Positions 33,438 through 43,518 of a stretch of 64,000 bases of DNA are shown here, piece by piece. The position numbers were made by a program, and so were the translations under genes. This DNA is from Olleya sp. Hel_I_94 (GTDB taxonomy: Bacteria > Bacteroidota > Bacteroidia > Flavobacteriales > Flavobacteriaceae), in contig NZ_VISI01000002.1 in the NCBI RefSeq assembly GCF_007827365.1, positions 687,001-751,000 on the forward strand, in the 5' to 3' direction. The notes below the pieces were generated by a model, which saw only the letters and a program-made list of their open reading frames with translations, searched no databases and was not told the DNA's origin. Position 1 is the first letter of the stretch; each line of letters opens with the position of its first letter.

Positions 33438-33472
33438 AAAAACGCAACCAAATTAATGGTTGCGTTTTTAAT
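33438..33472 (-). terminator. intrinsic terminator after dnaK
   Basis: AACGCAACCA pairs with TGGTTGCGTT across a 7-nt loop, flanked by A-run and T-run. Confidence 0.85.
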
Positions 33473-33507
33473 ATTATGAAATTCTAAACTAGTTTAGATA
33501 TCTATAA

Positions 33508-35403
33508 TTATTTTACTTCTTCAAAATCTACATCTTCAACATCACTACCTTCAGTTGAATCCGCTCCTGCTTCTGGTCCTGGTTGTCCACCTTGAGCATC
33601 TGCTTGTGCTTTGTACATTTCTTCACTAGCTACTTTCCAAGCTTCGTTAATTTTTTCTAACGCTGGCTCGATAACTGCTACATCTTTGCTTTCGTAAGCT
33701 GTTTTTAACTCCGCTAAAGCTGCTTCGATTGGTGCTTTTTTATCATCAGATAATTTATCACCAAATTCTTTTAATTGATTTTCTGTTTGGAAAATCATAG
33801 AATCTGCTTCGTTTAATTTCTTAGCATTATCTGCTGCTTTTGCATCTGCTTCAGCATTTGCTTCAGCGTCAGCTTTCATTTTCTTAATTTCTTCTTCAGT
33901 TAAACCAGAAGACGCTTCAATACGAATATCTTGTGTCTTGTTAGTTGCTTTATCTGTAGCAGAAACTTTAATGATTCCGTTAGCATCAATATCAAAAGCT
34001 ACCTCAATTTGTGGTACACCTCTTTGTGCTGGTGGAAGACCATCTAAATGGAAACGTCCAATAGTTTTATTATCTGCTGCCATAGCACGTTCACCTTGTA
34101 ATACGTGAATCTCTACTGATGGTTGGTTATCTGCTGCTGTAGAGAAAACCTGAGATTTTTTAGTTGGGATTGTTGTATTTGCTTCAATTAACTTAGTAAA
34201 TACGTTACCCATAGTCTCAATACCTAATGATAAAGGAGTTACGTCTAAAAGTAATACATCCTTAACATCTCCAGTTAAAACTCCTCCTTGGATACCTGCT
34301 CCTAAAGATACAACCTCATCTGGGTTAACACCTTTACTTGGTGCTTTTCCAAAAAATGCTTCTACTGCTTTTTGTACTGCTGGAATACGTGTAGATCCAC
34401 CTACTAAAATAACTTCGTCGATATCAGATTTTGATAAACCTGCAGCTTTTAAAGCCGATTGACAAGGCTCAATAGTACGTTTTACTAAATCGTCAATTAA
34501 TTGCTCAAATTTACTACGTGTTAAAGTACGTACTAAGTGTTTTGGTCCACTTGCAGTAGCTGTAATGTATGGTAAATTGATTTCTGTTTGCTCAGAAGAT
34601 GATAATTCAATCTTCGCTTTTTCTGCAGCTTCCTTAACACGTTGTAAAGACATTGGATCTTTACGTAAGTCCATTCCTTCTTCATTATTAAACTCGTCTG
34701 CTAACCAATCAATAATTTTTTGATCAACGTCATCACCACCTAAGTGTGTATCTCCATCTGTAGATAATACTTCAAATACACCATCTCCTAATTCTAGGAT
34801 AGATACATCATGTGTTCCTCCACCAAAATCAAATACTACTATTTTTTGGTCAGTCCCTTTTTTGTCCATTCCGTAAGCTAAAGCTGCTGCTGTAGGCTCG
34901 TTAATGATACGACGTACTTTTAATCCTGCAATTTCACCAGCTTCTTTAGTTGCTTGTCTTTGCGAGTCATTAAAGTAAGCTGGTACAGTAATTACTGCTT
35001 CAGTTACATCTTGACCTAAATAATCTTCAGCAGTTTTCTTCATTTTTTGAAGAATCATTGCAGATAATTCTTGAGGCGTGTATAAACGACCATCAATATC
35101 AACACGTGGTGTGTCATTATCTCCTTTAACTACTTTGTATGGTACACGTTCTGCTTCGTTTTTAGATTCAGAATATTTGTTACCCATAAAACGTTTAATA
35201 GAATAAACTGTTTTTGTTGGGTTAGTTACTGCTTGTCTTTTTGCTGGATCACCAACTTTAATTTCGCCTCCTTCAACAAAAGCGATAACTGAAGGTGTCG
35301 TACGTTTACCTTCTGCGTTTGGGATGACAACAGCTTCATTACCTTCCATTACAGAAACGCAAGAGTTTGTTGTTCCTAAATCGATTCCAATAATCTTACT
35401 CAT
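33508..35403 (-). CDS. dnaK: molecular chaperone DnaK (Hsp70)
   Basis: A 631-residue Hsp70. The ATPase domain shows [16 protein letters not shown] (phosphate 1), [15 protein letters not shown] (phosphate 2) and [13 protein letters not shown]. The substrate-binding domain has [14 protein letters not shown] and [17 protein letters not shown]. The C-terminal lid ends in the acidic EDVDFEEVK tail. Length is normal. dnaJ and grpE are not adjacent. The upstream divergent spacer with the L-serine ammonia-lyase gene holds paired TGNCA boxes that may be a heat-shock element (35446-35494). A strong terminator follows. Confidence 0.97.
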   Translation of the reverse strand: MSKIIGIDLGTTNSCVSVMEGNEAVVIPNAEGKRTTPSVIAFVEGGEIKVGDPAKRQAVTNPTKTVYSIKRFMGNKYSESKNEAERVPYKVVKGDNDTPRVDIDGRLYTPQELSAMILQKMKKTAEDYLGQDVTEAVITVPAYFNDSQRQATKEAGEIAGLKVRRIINEPTAAALAYGMDKKGTDQKIVVFDFGGGTHDVSILELGDGVFEVLSTDGDTHLGGDDVDQKIIDWLADEFNNEEGMDLRKDPMSLQRVKEAAEKAKIELSSSEQTEINLPYITATASGPKHLVRTLTRSKFEQLIDDLVKRTIEPCQSALKAAGLSKSDIDEVILVGGSTRIPAVQKAVEAFFGKAPSKGVNPDEVVSLGAGIQGGVLTGDVKDVLLLDVTPLSLGIETMGNVFTKLIEANTTIPTKKSQVFSTAADNQPSVEIHVLQGERAMAADNKTIGRFHLDGLPPAQRGVPQIEVAFDIDANGIIKVSATDKATNKTQDIRIEASSGLTEEEIKKMKADAEANAEADAKAADNAKKLNEADSMIFQTENQLKEFGDKLSDDKKAPIEAALAELKTAYESKDVAVIEPALEKINEAWKVASEEMYKAQADAQGGQPGPEAGADSTEGSDVEDVDFEEVK

Positions 35404-35445
35404 AATTTTATATAATTTTAAATTTTGTATTGTAATTGTTACGAT

Positions 35446-35494
35446 GACAATAAGTCAATGATTATGCCATAACAAGTTGACTGACATGATGGCA
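35446..35494. promoter_or_regulatory. TGNCA-box cluster in the dnaK / L-serine ammonia-lyase divergent spacer
   Basis: TGACAATAAGTCA (35446-35458) is an inverted TGAC/GTCA pair. TGCCA at 35465 and TGACA-TGA-TGGCA at 35482-35494 add three TGNCA half-sites, with TGCCAT/ATGGCA forming a wider inverted repeat. The cluster lies 43-91 nt upstream of dnaK and could be a regulator site; no regulator is identified. Confidence 0.35.
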
Positions 35495-35582
35495 GAAATC
35501 TATCAAAATTGAAATGGTTTTAATTATTATATCTGCAACAAAAAACTATATTTGTCGCTCAATACTAAAACGATTTAGTGAT

Positions 35583-37004
35583 ATGGAGTGTATTTCGGTT
35601 TTTGACATGCTTAAGATTGGTGTAGGACCTTCTAGTTCTCACACTTTAGGACCATGGAGAGCTGCAGAACGATGGATTTATGAACTAAAAGAAGCTAACC
35701 TTTTTGACAGTATCCAAAAGGTAACCATCGACCTATACGGTTCTTTATCATTAACTGGTAAAGGTCATGCTACAGATTTAGCAGTCATGTTAGGATTAAG
35801 TGGTGCAGATCCAGAACGTATACCAACGGATACTATTGACATAATTATTGCATCCATTAATAATACCTCAAAGTTAGTTTTAAATAACGAGCGTATTATT
35901 CCGTTTACTGCCAAATCAGACATTATTTTTAACAGAGCATTTTTACCGTTTCATGCAAATGGAATTAAGTTTACCGCTTTCGCGGAAACCGAAATTCATA
36001 CATCTACCTTCTACTCTATTGGTGGTGGTTTTGTTATAAAAGAAGAACGTACGGTCGATGCCGAAAATAAAGAATTAAAAAAAGAGTTTCCATATCCAAT
36101 AGACAAAGCAACCGAGTTGCTAGCGTTTTGTACAAACGAAAATAAAAGTATTTCTGAAATAGTTTTAGAAAACGAACGCTCTCTTAGATCCGATGAAGAG
36201 ATTGACTTCGAGTTACATCGCATTTGGGACACCATGCTTGAATGTATGTTTATTGGTTGTCATACCGAAGGTAACTTACCTGGAGGATTAAACGTACGAC
36301 GTCGTGCTTTTGACACACACAAGCGTTTAAACATTGAAATGCCATACACTACACCTCAAGAATGGTTAGAAAGCATTAGAAACAGTGAAGTTAAATTTAG
36401 ACAAATATTAAAATGGGTAAGCTGTTTTGCTTTGGCTGTAAATGAAGTAAATGCCTCTCTTGGTCGTGTGGTTACTGCACCTACCAATGGAAGTGCTGGT
36501 GTTATACCAGCTGTCCTTATGTATTATATGGTTATAGAAAACCATGATGCAGATTTTGAAGACATTAAAAAATTCTTGTTAGTAGCTAGCGAGATTGGTA
36601 GCATCTTTAAAAAAGGAGCCACTATTAGTGCTGCAATGGGTGGATGTCAAGCCGAAATTGGTGTGTCTTCCGCTATGGCTGCAGCAGCCTTATGCGAATT
36701 GCTTGGAGGTAGCCCAGAACAAGTCATGATTGCAGCAGAGATTGCTATGGAACATCATCTTGGATTAACCTGCGACCCTATTGGAGGATTAGTACAAATC
36801 CCTTGTATAGAGCGCAATAGTATGGGAGCAATTAAAGCTATTAATGCAGCCGAATTAGCTTTAGACACCGATCCTAAAAACGTAAAAGTACCTTTGGATA
36901 AAGTAGTCGATACCATGTGGGAAACTGCAAAAGACATGAACACTAAATATAAAGAAACTAGCGAAGGTGGATTGGCTGTACGTGTTAATATGGCGGATTG
37001 TTAA
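35583..37004 (+). CDS. L-serine ammonia-lyase, iron-sulfur, single-chain form
   Basis: A 473-residue protein starting [24 protein letters not shown]. The N-terminal beta domain is followed by the alpha domain with the cysteines that bind the 4Fe-4S cluster ([44 protein letters not shown]). It deaminates L-serine to pyruvate. The frame is open to an ATG at 35514, but those 23 residues are atypical and lie in the regulatory spacer, so 35583 is chosen. It contains one dispersed CGCTTTCGC motif. Confidence 0.92.
   Translation: MECISVFDMLKIGVGPSSSHTLGPWRAAERWIYELKEANLFDSIQKVTIDLYGSLSLTGKGHATDLAVMLGLSGADPERIPTDTIDIIIASINNTSKLVLNNERIIPFTAKSDIIFNRAFLPFHANGIKFTAFAETEIHTSTFYSIGGGFVIKEERTVDAENKELKKEFPYPIDKATELLAFCTNENKSISEIVLENERSLRSDEEIDFELHRIWDTMLECMFIGCHTEGNLPGGLNVRRRAFDTHKRLNIEMPYTTPQEWLESIRNSEVKFRQILKWVSCFALAVNEVNASLGRVVTAPTNGSAGVIPAVLMYYMVIENHDADFEDIKKFLLVASEIGSIFKKGATISAAMGGCQAEIGVSSAMAAAALCELLGGSPEQVMIAAEIAMEHHLGLTCDPIGGLVQIPCIERNSMGAIKAINAAELALDTDPKNVKVPLDKVVDTMWETAKDMNTKYKETSEGGLAVRVNMADC
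35975..35988 (+). repeat. dispersed CGCTTTCGCKGAAA motif (in L-serine ammonia-lyase gene)
   Basis: Exact CGCTTTCGCGGAAA on plus. It encodes AFAE. Confidence 0.5.
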
Positions 37005-37008
37005 CCGT

Positions 37009-37461
37009 TTATTCTTGGCATTTTGATCTAGTATCTACTAAATAAAAGATTTTCCACTCTTGATTAACTTTTAGCAATTGAAACGAGTTTACGCCACAAT
37101 GACTAAGCTTGTCATTGTACCAAAACTGATAAGGCGTCCATACATTTGCCATATTGCCATCAATTTGCACACTATAGCTTAATAATTTTTCAGAAAACGT
37201 TTGGTCTTCTGGAATAGCAACAATCTGTTTTATAAAATCAGAAAAATTAGAGGTCGTTAATTCCAAATTGCCATTAGTGTTTTCATTTATTGATTGCATA
37301 ACAACAGCTTTATACACAACGCTTTTAATTACCACAGAATCCTGATTATGAAACCCTTCAAAAAAAGTAGTAATAGTTTTAATTGCTTTTTCTTGTTCAT
37401 CAATTTGAGAAAAACTAAAACTACTACACATTACAAAAAGTACAAGACTAAATAATTTCAT
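37009..37461 (-). CDS. exported NTF2-like (SnoaL-type) protein
   Basis: A 150-residue protein with a signal peptide (cleavage near FSFSQ, residue 19). The mature part is an NTF2-like cone: AIKTITTFFEGFHNQDSVVIKSVV at the start and VWTPYQFWYNDKLSHCGVNSFQLLKVNQEWKI at the end, the usual terminal strand. The fold is used for binding or catalysis in many unrelated roles, and no active-site residues can be assigned. It is convergent with the serine ammonia-lyase gene (4 bp gap) and divergent from panB. Confidence 0.75.
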   Translation of the reverse strand: MKLFSLVLFVMCSSFSFSQIDEQEKAIKTITTFFEGFHNQDSVVIKSVVYKAVVMQSINENTNGNLELTTSNFSDFIKQIVAIPEDQTFSEKLLSYSVQIDGNMANVWTPYQFWYNDKLSHCGVNSFQLLKVNQEWKIFYLVDTRSKCQE

Positions 37462-37569
37462 AAAAAAATATTATAATTATTAGCTAAATATAAGTCTTTC
37501 AAAATAAATTAAAATTCAGAATAAGCCTTTAATTTAGTACATTTACATTCTATAATAAAATTACAAAAC

Positions 37570-38388
37570 ATGTCTGTAGCAAAAAAAGAATATAAACGCG
37601 TTACCGTTAAATCATTAGTAGAAATGAAAAAAAATGGAGAAAAAATCTCCATGCTGACTGCCTACGATTATACTATGGCTAAAATAGTAGATGGTGCAGG
37701 TACAGACGTTATTTTAGTTGGTGATTCTGCTAGTAATGTAATGGCTGGACATGAAACAACATTGCCTATTACTTTAGATCAAATGATATATCACGCATCC
37801 TCTGTAGTACGTGCTATTGACAGATCTTTAGTTGTAGTAGATTTACCGTTTGGTAGTTACCAAAGTGATCCAAAAGAAGCTTTAAGAAGTGCTATTAGAA
37901 TCATGAAAGAGTCTGGTGGACACGCAGTAAAATTGGAAGGTGGTAAAGAAATTAAAGACTCTATTAAACGCATCCTTAATGCTGGAATACCTGTCATGGG
38001 ACATTTAGGTTTAACTCCTCAATCTATATACAAATTTGGAACTTACACTGTAAGAGCTAAAGAAGAACAAGAAGCAGACCAACTAAAGGAAGACGCACTT
38101 ATGTTAGAGCGCATTGGATGTTTTGCTATTGTACTAGAAAAAATTCCTGCAAAATTAGCACAAGAGGTTGCACAAAGCGTATCAATACCAGTGATAGGTA
38201 TTGGAGCCGGAAATGGTGTTGATGGTCAAGTACTAGTCTTACATGATATGATAGGTATGACGCATGAGTTTAACCCTCGTTTTTTACGTCGTTACATGAA
38301 TTTATATGAAGAAATGAGTCAAGCAATTGCTCAATATGGCGAAGACGTTAAAAGTGGAGACTTCCCTAACGATAACGAGCAGTATTAA
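37570..38388 (+). CDS. panB: 3-methyl-2-oxobutanoate hydroxymethyltransferase (PanB)
   Basis: A 272-residue TIM-barrel enzyme of pantothenate synthesis. It has [32 protein letters not shown] (metal-binding Asp), [37 protein letters not shown] (with the conserved MGHxGLTPQ), and [24 protein letters not shown]. It hydroxymethylates 2-ketoisovalerate to ketopantoate using 5,10-methylene-THF. Length is normal. No panC or panD is seen nearby. The following rluA-type gene is 48 bp downstream. Confidence 0.96.
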   Translation: MSVAKKEYKRVTVKSLVEMKKNGEKISMLTAYDYTMAKIVDGAGTDVILVGDSASNVMAGHETTLPITLDQMIYHASSVVRAIDRSLVVVDLPFGSYQSDPKEALRSAIRIMKESGGHAVKLEGGKEIKDSIKRILNAGIPVMGHLGLTPQSIYKFGTYTVRAKEEQEADQLKEDALMLERIGCFAIVLEKIPAKLAQEVAQSVSIPVIGIGAGNGVDGQVLVLHDMIGMTHEFNPRFLRRYMNLYEEMSQAIAQYGEDVKSGDFPNDNEQY

Positions 38389-38435
38389 TAACTTTTAGCT
38401 ATTAAGACTAATTTGCAATACTATTATATATCCTA

Positions 38436-39131
38436 ATGTCAAAAGTTTTATCTAATAAAGACAACCTTCAAGTTATTTATGAGGACAACCATATTATTGT
38501 CGTTAATAAACGTGCTGGAGACCTTGTGCAAGGTGACAAAACAGGAGACACACCTTTAAGTGACGTTATTAAAAATTACATTGCCTTAAAATACAATAAA
38601 CCAGGCAATGTGTATTTAGGGACTGTCCATAGATTAGATAGACCAACAACAGGCTTAGTCATATTTTCTAAAACTAGTAAAGCCTTGCCAAGATTAAATA
38701 AGTTGTTTGTGTCCAAAGACATCTCTAAAACCTATTGGGCTTTAGTTAAAAATAGGCCAGAAAAAGATGCTGATACTTTGATCCATTGGTTAAAGAAAAA
38801 TCCAAAAAACAACAAGTCTACAGCTTATATAAAAGAAGTACCAGATAGCAAAAAGGCAATCCTACATTACAAGATAATCAAAAAGCTAGACAACTATTTT
38901 TTACTTGAAGTTAATCTAGAAACAGGACGTCATCATCAAATACGCTCGCAACTGTCTAGTATAGGTTCTCCAATTAAAGGCGATTTAAAATACGGATTTG
39001 ATCGCAGTAACAAAGACGCAAGCATAAGCTTACACGCAAGAAACATACAATTTACTCATCCAGTCTCTAAAGACGATTTAAACATTACAGCACCTTTACC
39101 TAAAGATCCTATTTGGGACGCTTGTTTGTAA
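38436..39131 (+). CDS. RluA family pseudouridine synthase
   Basis: A 231-residue single-domain synthase without an S4 domain. It starts IYEDNHIIVVNKRAGDLVQGD, with the catalytic motif HRLDRPTTGLVIFSK (active Asp) near residue 69, and ETGRHHQIRSQLSSIGSPIKGDLKYG near 168-190. It is of the RluC/TruC-like subset; the target nucleotide cannot be read from sequence. It is probably co-transcribed with panB and is followed by a dispersed intergenic element. Confidence 0.9.
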   Translation: MSKVLSNKDNLQVIYEDNHIIVVNKRAGDLVQGDKTGDTPLSDVIKNYIALKYNKPGNVYLGTVHRLDRPTTGLVIFSKTSKALPRLNKLFVSKDISKTYWALVKNRPEKDADTLIHWLKKNPKNNKSTAYIKEVPDSKKAILHYKIIKKLDNYFLLEVNLETGRHHQIRSQLSSIGSPIKGDLKYGFDRSNKDASISLHARNIQFTHPVSKDDLNITAPLPKDPIWDACL

Positions 39132-39136
39132 TATTT

Positions 39137-39226
39137 GGGCGTTACCACAAGGGTCGTGTCATCCATTATATCTTTTTTTGCCATTTATGGTAGCAAAAAA
39201 AGGATGTCATTACTACCACTAACGCA
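39137..39226 (+). repeat. dispersed intergenic element, copy B
   Basis: Starts GGGCGTTACC, then GGGTCGTGTCATCC, ATATCTTTTTTTGC, a hairpin formed by TTTTTTTGC and GCAAAAAAA, AGGATGTCATT and ends CTAACGCA. This is the same order of blocks as copy A at 3424-3524, in the opposite window orientation. The hairpin may also terminate the panB-rluA transcript. Confidence 0.7.
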
Positions 39227-39275
39227 TGAGCAGCAAATCAATAAAATAGTTTATCTTTAATTTTAAAACACCACT

Positions 39276-40646
39276 ATGATTCCTGAATTATTAAACAATC
39301 AAAAAGCGTATTTTAAAACAGGTAAAACTTTAAGTGTTCCCTACAGAAAAACACTTTTAAAATCGTTGTTAAATCAATTAAAAACCAGAGAGCAAGAGAT
39401 TATAGATGCGTTATATAACGATTTTAAAAAACCTGAATTTGAAAGTGTTTTAACCGAAACAGCGATTGTAATTCAGGATTTAAAACACACTATAAAAAAG
39501 TTAAATAAATGGGCAAAACCAAAGCGCGTCTTGCCAGCGTTATTAAACTTTCCGTCCACTGATTATTTGTATGCAGAACCTTACGGAAGTGTTTTAATAA
39601 TAGCACCTTGGAATTATCCCTATCAATTAGCATTGGCTCCACTAGTTGGTGCAATTGCAGCAGGAAATACAGCCATTTTAAAACCTAGTGAGTTAACACC
39701 ACACACCTCTGTATTAATTAACGATATTATCAATACTGTTTTTAACCCTGAACATGTTGCTGTTGTGCAAGGTGGTGTAGATACCTCTACCAAATTACTA
39801 GAGCAACATTGGGATTATATATTCTTTACAGGCAGTGTCGCAGTTGGTAAAATAGTAGCTAAGGCTGCTGCACCAAATTTAACTCCTGTTACATTAGAGT
39901 TGGGTGGAAAAAACCCTTGTATAATTGATAATTCAGCAAATATAAAGCTAGCAGCAAAACGTATTGTTTGGGGTAAATTTGTAAATGCAGGTCAAACGTG
40001 TATTGCACCAGATTATGTTTTAATACATGATAGTAAAAAAGAAGCTTTTTATAAAGCTATGCAGCATGAAATACAATTAGCATACTCCTCTACTCCAAAA
40101 CAATCTAAAGATTTTGCGCGAATTATAAATGCCAAAAACTTTGAGCGTTTAGCAAAAATGTTAGTTAATCAAAAGTGCATTATTGGCGGACAAACTGATG
40201 CTTCTGATTTGTACATTGCGCCAACTATTATTGATGAGCCACAGCTTGATAGCGAAGTGATGAAAGATGAGATTTTTGGTCCGATTCTTCCTGTGATTTC
40301 TTATCAAAAAGATTCGGAATTAGACACTATTATCATGTCATACAATAAACCTTTAAGCTTATACGTATTTGGCTCAAATTCCGCGAAAGCGAAACAATTA
40401 ATACAAAAATTCTCGTTTGGAGGAGGATGCATTAATGATACCATTGTACATTTTGCTAATCATAGATTACCGTTTGGAGGTGTAGGTAATAGTGGACTTG
40501 GTGCTTATCATGGACAGTACACCTTTGACACGTTTAGTCATAAAAAGGGTGTTGTTAAAAAAGCTAATTGGTTGGATATACCTGTACGTTATGCACCTTA
40601 TAAGAATAAGTTAAACTTTGTTAGAAAGGCTTTAAAATGGCTATAA
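39276..40646 (+). CDS. aldehyde dehydrogenase family protein
   Basis: A 456-residue NAD(P)-dependent aldehyde dehydrogenase of the short class 3 type. It shows LIIAPWNYPYQLALAPLVGAI, the coenzyme-binding FFTGSVAVGKIV, catalytic Glu in TLELGGKNPCIID (about residue 208) and catalytic Cys in FVNAGQTCIAPDYVL (about 242). It has a basic C-terminal tail (FVRKALKWL) that could associate with membranes, as in fatty aldehyde dehydrogenases. The substrate is probably a medium or long aldehyde. One dispersed CGCTTTCGC motif lies within it. Confidence 0.92.
   Translation: MIPELLNNQKAYFKTGKTLSVPYRKTLLKSLLNQLKTREQEIIDALYNDFKKPEFESVLTETAIVIQDLKHTIKKLNKWAKPKRVLPALLNFPSTDYLYAEPYGSVLIIAPWNYPYQLALAPLVGAIAAGNTAILKPSELTPHTSVLINDIINTVFNPEHVAVVQGGVDTSTKLLEQHWDYIFFTGSVAVGKIVAKAAAPNLTPVTLELGGKNPCIIDNSANIKLAAKRIVWGKFVNAGQTCIAPDYVLIHDSKKEAFYKAMQHEIQLAYSSTPKQSKDFARIINAKNFERLAKMLVNQKCIIGGQTDASDLYIAPTIIDEPQLDSEVMKDEIFGPILPVISYQKDSELDTIIMSYNKPLSLYVFGSNSAKAKQLIQKFSFGGGCINDTIVHFANHRLPFGGVGNSGLGAYHGQYTFDTFSHKKGVVKKANWLDIPVRYAPYKNKLNFVRKALKWL
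40379..40391 (-). repeat. dispersed CGCTTTCGCKGAAA motif (in aldehyde dehydrogenase gene)
   Basis: TTCCGCGAAAGCG on plus, which encodes SAKAK. The motif reads on minus. Confidence 0.5.
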
Positions 40647-40656
40647 AAGCAGTCTA

Positions 40657-41478
40657 TTAAGCTTGTTTTATTAAGGGATACTCTAATTGCAACTTAACAC
40701 CACTTCCTGGTTTTGAAGTTAAATTGTAGTTGGTATTAATAAGTTGGGCACGACTTTTCATGTTTAATAAACCTGATCCTTCTTGTACTGTATTTATATC
40801 AAATCCTTTACCATCATCTGTTGCTACTAAAATTAATTTATCTGCCAGATAATTTAAGGTTACTGTCAAGTTTTTTGCTTCAGAATATTTAACTGTATTG
40901 GAAAAAAACTCTTGTAAAATTCTGAATATAATAATCTCGTGCTTTTTATCATTAAAAGGAACTACTATCCCTTTTACTTGTAATTCTGCAGAAGCAAATT
41001 TCATTTTTTTAAGTCGGTTTAACTCATTGGTAATGGACTGTTCAAAACCAATATTTAGTATCACCTCATTATTTAACGATCGTGATAACATCCTAACTTC
41101 TTTTAAACTCTGTTTTACAAAATCTGAGGCTTCAGCAAAGTTTTCGTTTCCGTCAACATTTAATTTAGTTTTAAGGATATTAAGTTGCATGCTAGCTGCT
41201 GCTAACAACTGACCTACGTTATCGTGAAGCTCCCAACCAATATTTTTTAGGGTTTGCTCTTGTATTTCGGTTTGTGCATTTGATAGCTCTAAATCAAAAG
41301 CGCGTTGTTGTAAAATTTTATCTAACAGTAGTGTGTTTTTTCTTTTTTGAAATACTATAAAAAACAATACTACCAAGGTGGTTACCACAATAAGCACACC
41401 AATCATATAAATTAGCAAATAACGTTCTGACTGTGTAGAGGTTGCCTGTGTTTGTATAAAATTTAAAGTATTAATCAT
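40657..41478 (-). CDS. NarL-type sensor histidine kinase
   Basis: A 273-residue kinase with a short periplasmic N-terminus, one membrane helix (about residues 20-44), a coiled-coil linker, a HisKA_3 dimerisation domain with the phospho-acceptor His85 in ELHDNVGQ, and a HATPase_c domain (IIIFRILQEFFSNTVKYSEA, VATDDGKGFD, GSGLLNMKSRAQ). No sensory domain is large enough to see, so sensing may rely on a partner. It is the last gene of the 44600-40657 cluster and abuts the preceding 7-helix protein gene with no spacer. No response regulator is in the window. Confidence 0.9.
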   Translation of the reverse strand: MINTLNFIQTQATSTQSERYLLIYMIGVLIVVTTLVVLFFIVFQKRKNTLLLDKILQQRAFDLELSNAQTEIQEQTLKNIGWELHDNVGQLLAAASMQLNILKTKLNVDGNENFAEASDFVKQSLKEVRMLSRSLNNEVILNIGFEQSITNELNRLKKMKFASAELQVKGIVVPFNDKKHEIIIFRILQEFFSNTVKYSEAKNLTVTLNYLADKLILVATDDGKGFDINTVQEGSGLLNMKSRAQLINTNYNLTSKPGSGVKLQLEYPLIKQA

Positions 41479-42180
41479 TTAATTTTTTTGAGGTTTAGAA
41501 GCTATTAGACCCAATACAAAACAAGTATACATAAATATATTAGCAAATAGAAATACGCGACGTTTTAAATTTGCAAAATCCCAGTCTGCAGTGGTATTAT
41601 AACTTTCGTAAAAAATAATTGGAGTTGTTACTAGCCACCATAAAAACAACCCAAAAGTAGCGTACACGCTAAATGATTTTGAAATATTTAAAAGGTCGTC
41701 ACTTTTAAGTAATTCTAAACAAAAAAGCGTTACACATATAAAAATTATTGAGGCGTCTAAAATAAAATAAAACGTATGATGCGCATTAAAAAAGGCGTCG
41801 TAATTAAAGACTACATGTATAGTAAAAATTAAAACATATAATAAGCTTATATATTTAATCGTAGTCTTAAACATCTTGATTTTAAACAAATTATAATAGT
41901 AAAACAAGATAAAAACGACACTTCCAAATAACCAAAACACATTATACCATAGACGGGTTGTTACCCCTAACTGTCTTACAAATTGCACTATTGCGTTGGC
42001 TTTAAGATAAGTTAAGATACATCCCACAAACTCGACAAAAACTATGTAAGCTAAAAAAAATATAAAAATCTTTGTTGCTTTACTTTTATGCTTTTTAAAT
42101 AAAATAACGCCTGTTATAAACGCAATTAATTCAAAAAAATACACAATAAAATTAAAATGTTTGGTTATAAAATCTATCAT
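41479..42180 (-). CDS. polytopic membrane protein, paralogue 3 of the sensor cluster
   Basis: A 233-residue protein with about seven hydrophobic helices. The N-terminus (MIDFITKHFNFIVYFFEL) and the C-terminal block WWLVTTPIIFYESYNTTADWDFANLK match the two other paralogues at 42181 and 43519. The shared motif is WWxxxTPxxFYxxYxxxxDWD/N. I recognise no named family. It abuts both the preceding paralogue (42181/42180) and the histidine kinase gene (41479/41478), so translation is probably coupled and the product may form a receptor with the kinase. Confidence 0.7.
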   Translation of the reverse strand: MIDFITKHFNFIVYFFELIAFITGVILFKKHKSKATKIFIFFLAYIVFVEFVGCILTYLKANAIVQFVRQLGVTTRLWYNVFWLFGSVVFILFYYYNLFKIKMFKTTIKYISLLYVLIFTIHVVFNYDAFFNAHHTFYFILDASIIFICVTLFCLELLKSDDLLNISKSFSVYATFGLFLWWLVTTPIIFYESYNTTADWDFANLKRRVFLFANIFMYTCFVLGLIASKPQKN

Positions 42181-42888
42181 CTAATCGTTTTCATGAGGCC
42201 TTGAAATTAATAATCCAAAAGTAAAAGTTAAGTACATCATGATATTTGAAAACAAAAATATTTGCCATTTTAAGATTACAAAATTCCAATCTTCATCAGA
42301 ATTGTAAATACCGTAAAAAATAACTGGAGTTGTAATTAACCACCAAAAAAGCAACGCTATACTAATATAAAAGTCTAATATTTTATAAAACCTAAGCATT
42401 TTATCACTTTGTAACAACTCGATAAAATAGCACGTTGTAAATGTTATAATAGAAAAAGCAGCTAACACACTTATTAAAGGTAAAAAGCCATTAAAAAACT
42501 GAGCTGTATTACATGCTATATAGATTATTGAAATTACTAAACTTAATATACCTACTGCCAATACTATAATTTTATGTGTTTTGTTTTTTAAAATCTTATG
42601 ATAATAAAACATATAAAACACTATGCTTCCTAAAATGTAAAAAATTGTAAACAGCCAATAATTATATCTAAATACAGAATTTTGTACAGTAGTTAACCAC
42701 TCAAACGTATTGTAAAATGAAGGATATTCTCCTAACAGGTCAATAACAAAAACATAGAATAGAAAATATATAAAATACTTACCAGAAGTTAACTTGTATT
42801 TTTTATAGCATAATAAAGCAATAAGCACAGCCAATAACTCTATACTGTGGGTTATTAAACTATAATTTTGTTTCAAAAATGTTTCCAC
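42181..42888 (-). CDS. polytopic membrane protein, paralogue 2 of the sensor cluster
   Basis: A 235-residue protein with about seven helices, starting METFLKQNYSLITHSIELLAVLIALLCYKKYK. It carries the cluster's C-terminal signature WWLITTPVIFYGIYNSDEDWN and then ILKWQIFLFSNIMMYLTF. It lies 9 bp after the DNRSSW-motif gene (42898) and abuts paralogue 3. Function unknown; a sensory membrane role is inferred only from the kinase in the same operon. Confidence 0.7.
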   Translation of the reverse strand: METFLKQNYSLITHSIELLAVLIALLCYKKYKLTSGKYFIYFLFYVFVIDLLGEYPSFYNTFEWLTTVQNSVFRYNYWLFTIFYILGSIVFYMFYYHKILKNKTHKIIVLAVGILSLVISIIYIACNTAQFFNGFLPLISVLAAFSIITFTTCYFIELLQSDKMLRFYKILDFYISIALLFWWLITTPVIFYGIYNSDEDWNFVILKWQIFLFSNIMMYLTFTFGLLISRPHEND

Positions 42889-42897
42889 AATACGGAA

Positions 42898-43398
42898 TTA
42901 ATGAGGATAATTAGAATTTGGAGGATTCCCAGCAGTTCCCATATTTAAAGGGTTAGCTCCTTCAATATCAGTATTAGCTGATGCTGCAAAACCTTTACTT
43001 CCATCAACCATTTTGACATCTCCTGTTGGTACCATAAACATGGTAGTATATCCAACCTGATTTTTACTTGTTGGATAGGCTCCTAAATAGACTCTTAATC
43101 CACTCATATTATAACCTAAGCTGTCAGATTGGTTTTTAGCATAATCTATATAATTAGTAACATCATCTAAAGACCACCAACTTGAGCGATTATCGGGTTG
43201 TTTTACAATACTGTCGCTAATTAAAGTATGTCTAGAATTGTAGGTAGAATCTAACACTATTGCTTGATTTGGCGTAATGACACCTCTTGGTTTTATAACT
43301 GGGTTAATAACGTGAGATCCCTTTAAATTGTTTGAATAAAAATACATTACCAATGCGCCAATAATTAATCCTAAGATTAAGCTGCCTAAGTTTTTCAT
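42898..43398 (-). CDS. membrane-anchored DNRSSW-motif protein
   Basis: A 166-residue protein with one N-terminal helix (about residues 4-21). Its C-terminal 100 residues match the 119-residue protein at 44241: PDNRSSWWSLDDV, GLRVYLGAYP, GYTTMFMVPTGDV and a Pro/Gly/Asn-rich end (GNPPNSNYPH). The two differ in location: this one is anchored and probably faces the periplasm, the other is soluble. No catalytic motif is visible. It is followed by the second 7-helix protein gene after 9 bp. Confidence 0.65.
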   Translation of the reverse strand: MKNLGSLILGLIIGALVMYFYSNNLKGSHVINPVIKPRGVITPNQAIVLDSTYNSRHTLISDSIVKQPDNRSSWWSLDDVTNYIDYAKNQSDSLGYNMSGLRVYLGAYPTSKNQVGYTTMFMVPTGDVKMVDGSKGFAASANTDIEGANPLNMGTAGNPPNSNYPH

Positions 43399-43518
43399 TT
43401 GTTTTAAAAGTTGGTTAATAGCAATTTAAAAGTAATAAAAAAAAATTAGCTAACTATCTTTTACATAGAAAACTATCTAATAAGAAAACATATTAAATAT
43501 TATAATATAAGGCTAATA

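Noticed and set aside
39137..39226. Hairpin in element B as an ordinary rluA terminator
   Set aside because: The hairpin is part of a block order shared with copy A at 3424, so the element explains it better; it may still terminate transcription.
18229..40391. CGCTTTCGC motif as a KOPS/chi-type polar sequence
   Set aside because: Copies occur on both strands within 22 kb with no orientation bias, contrary to what a polar replication motif needs.
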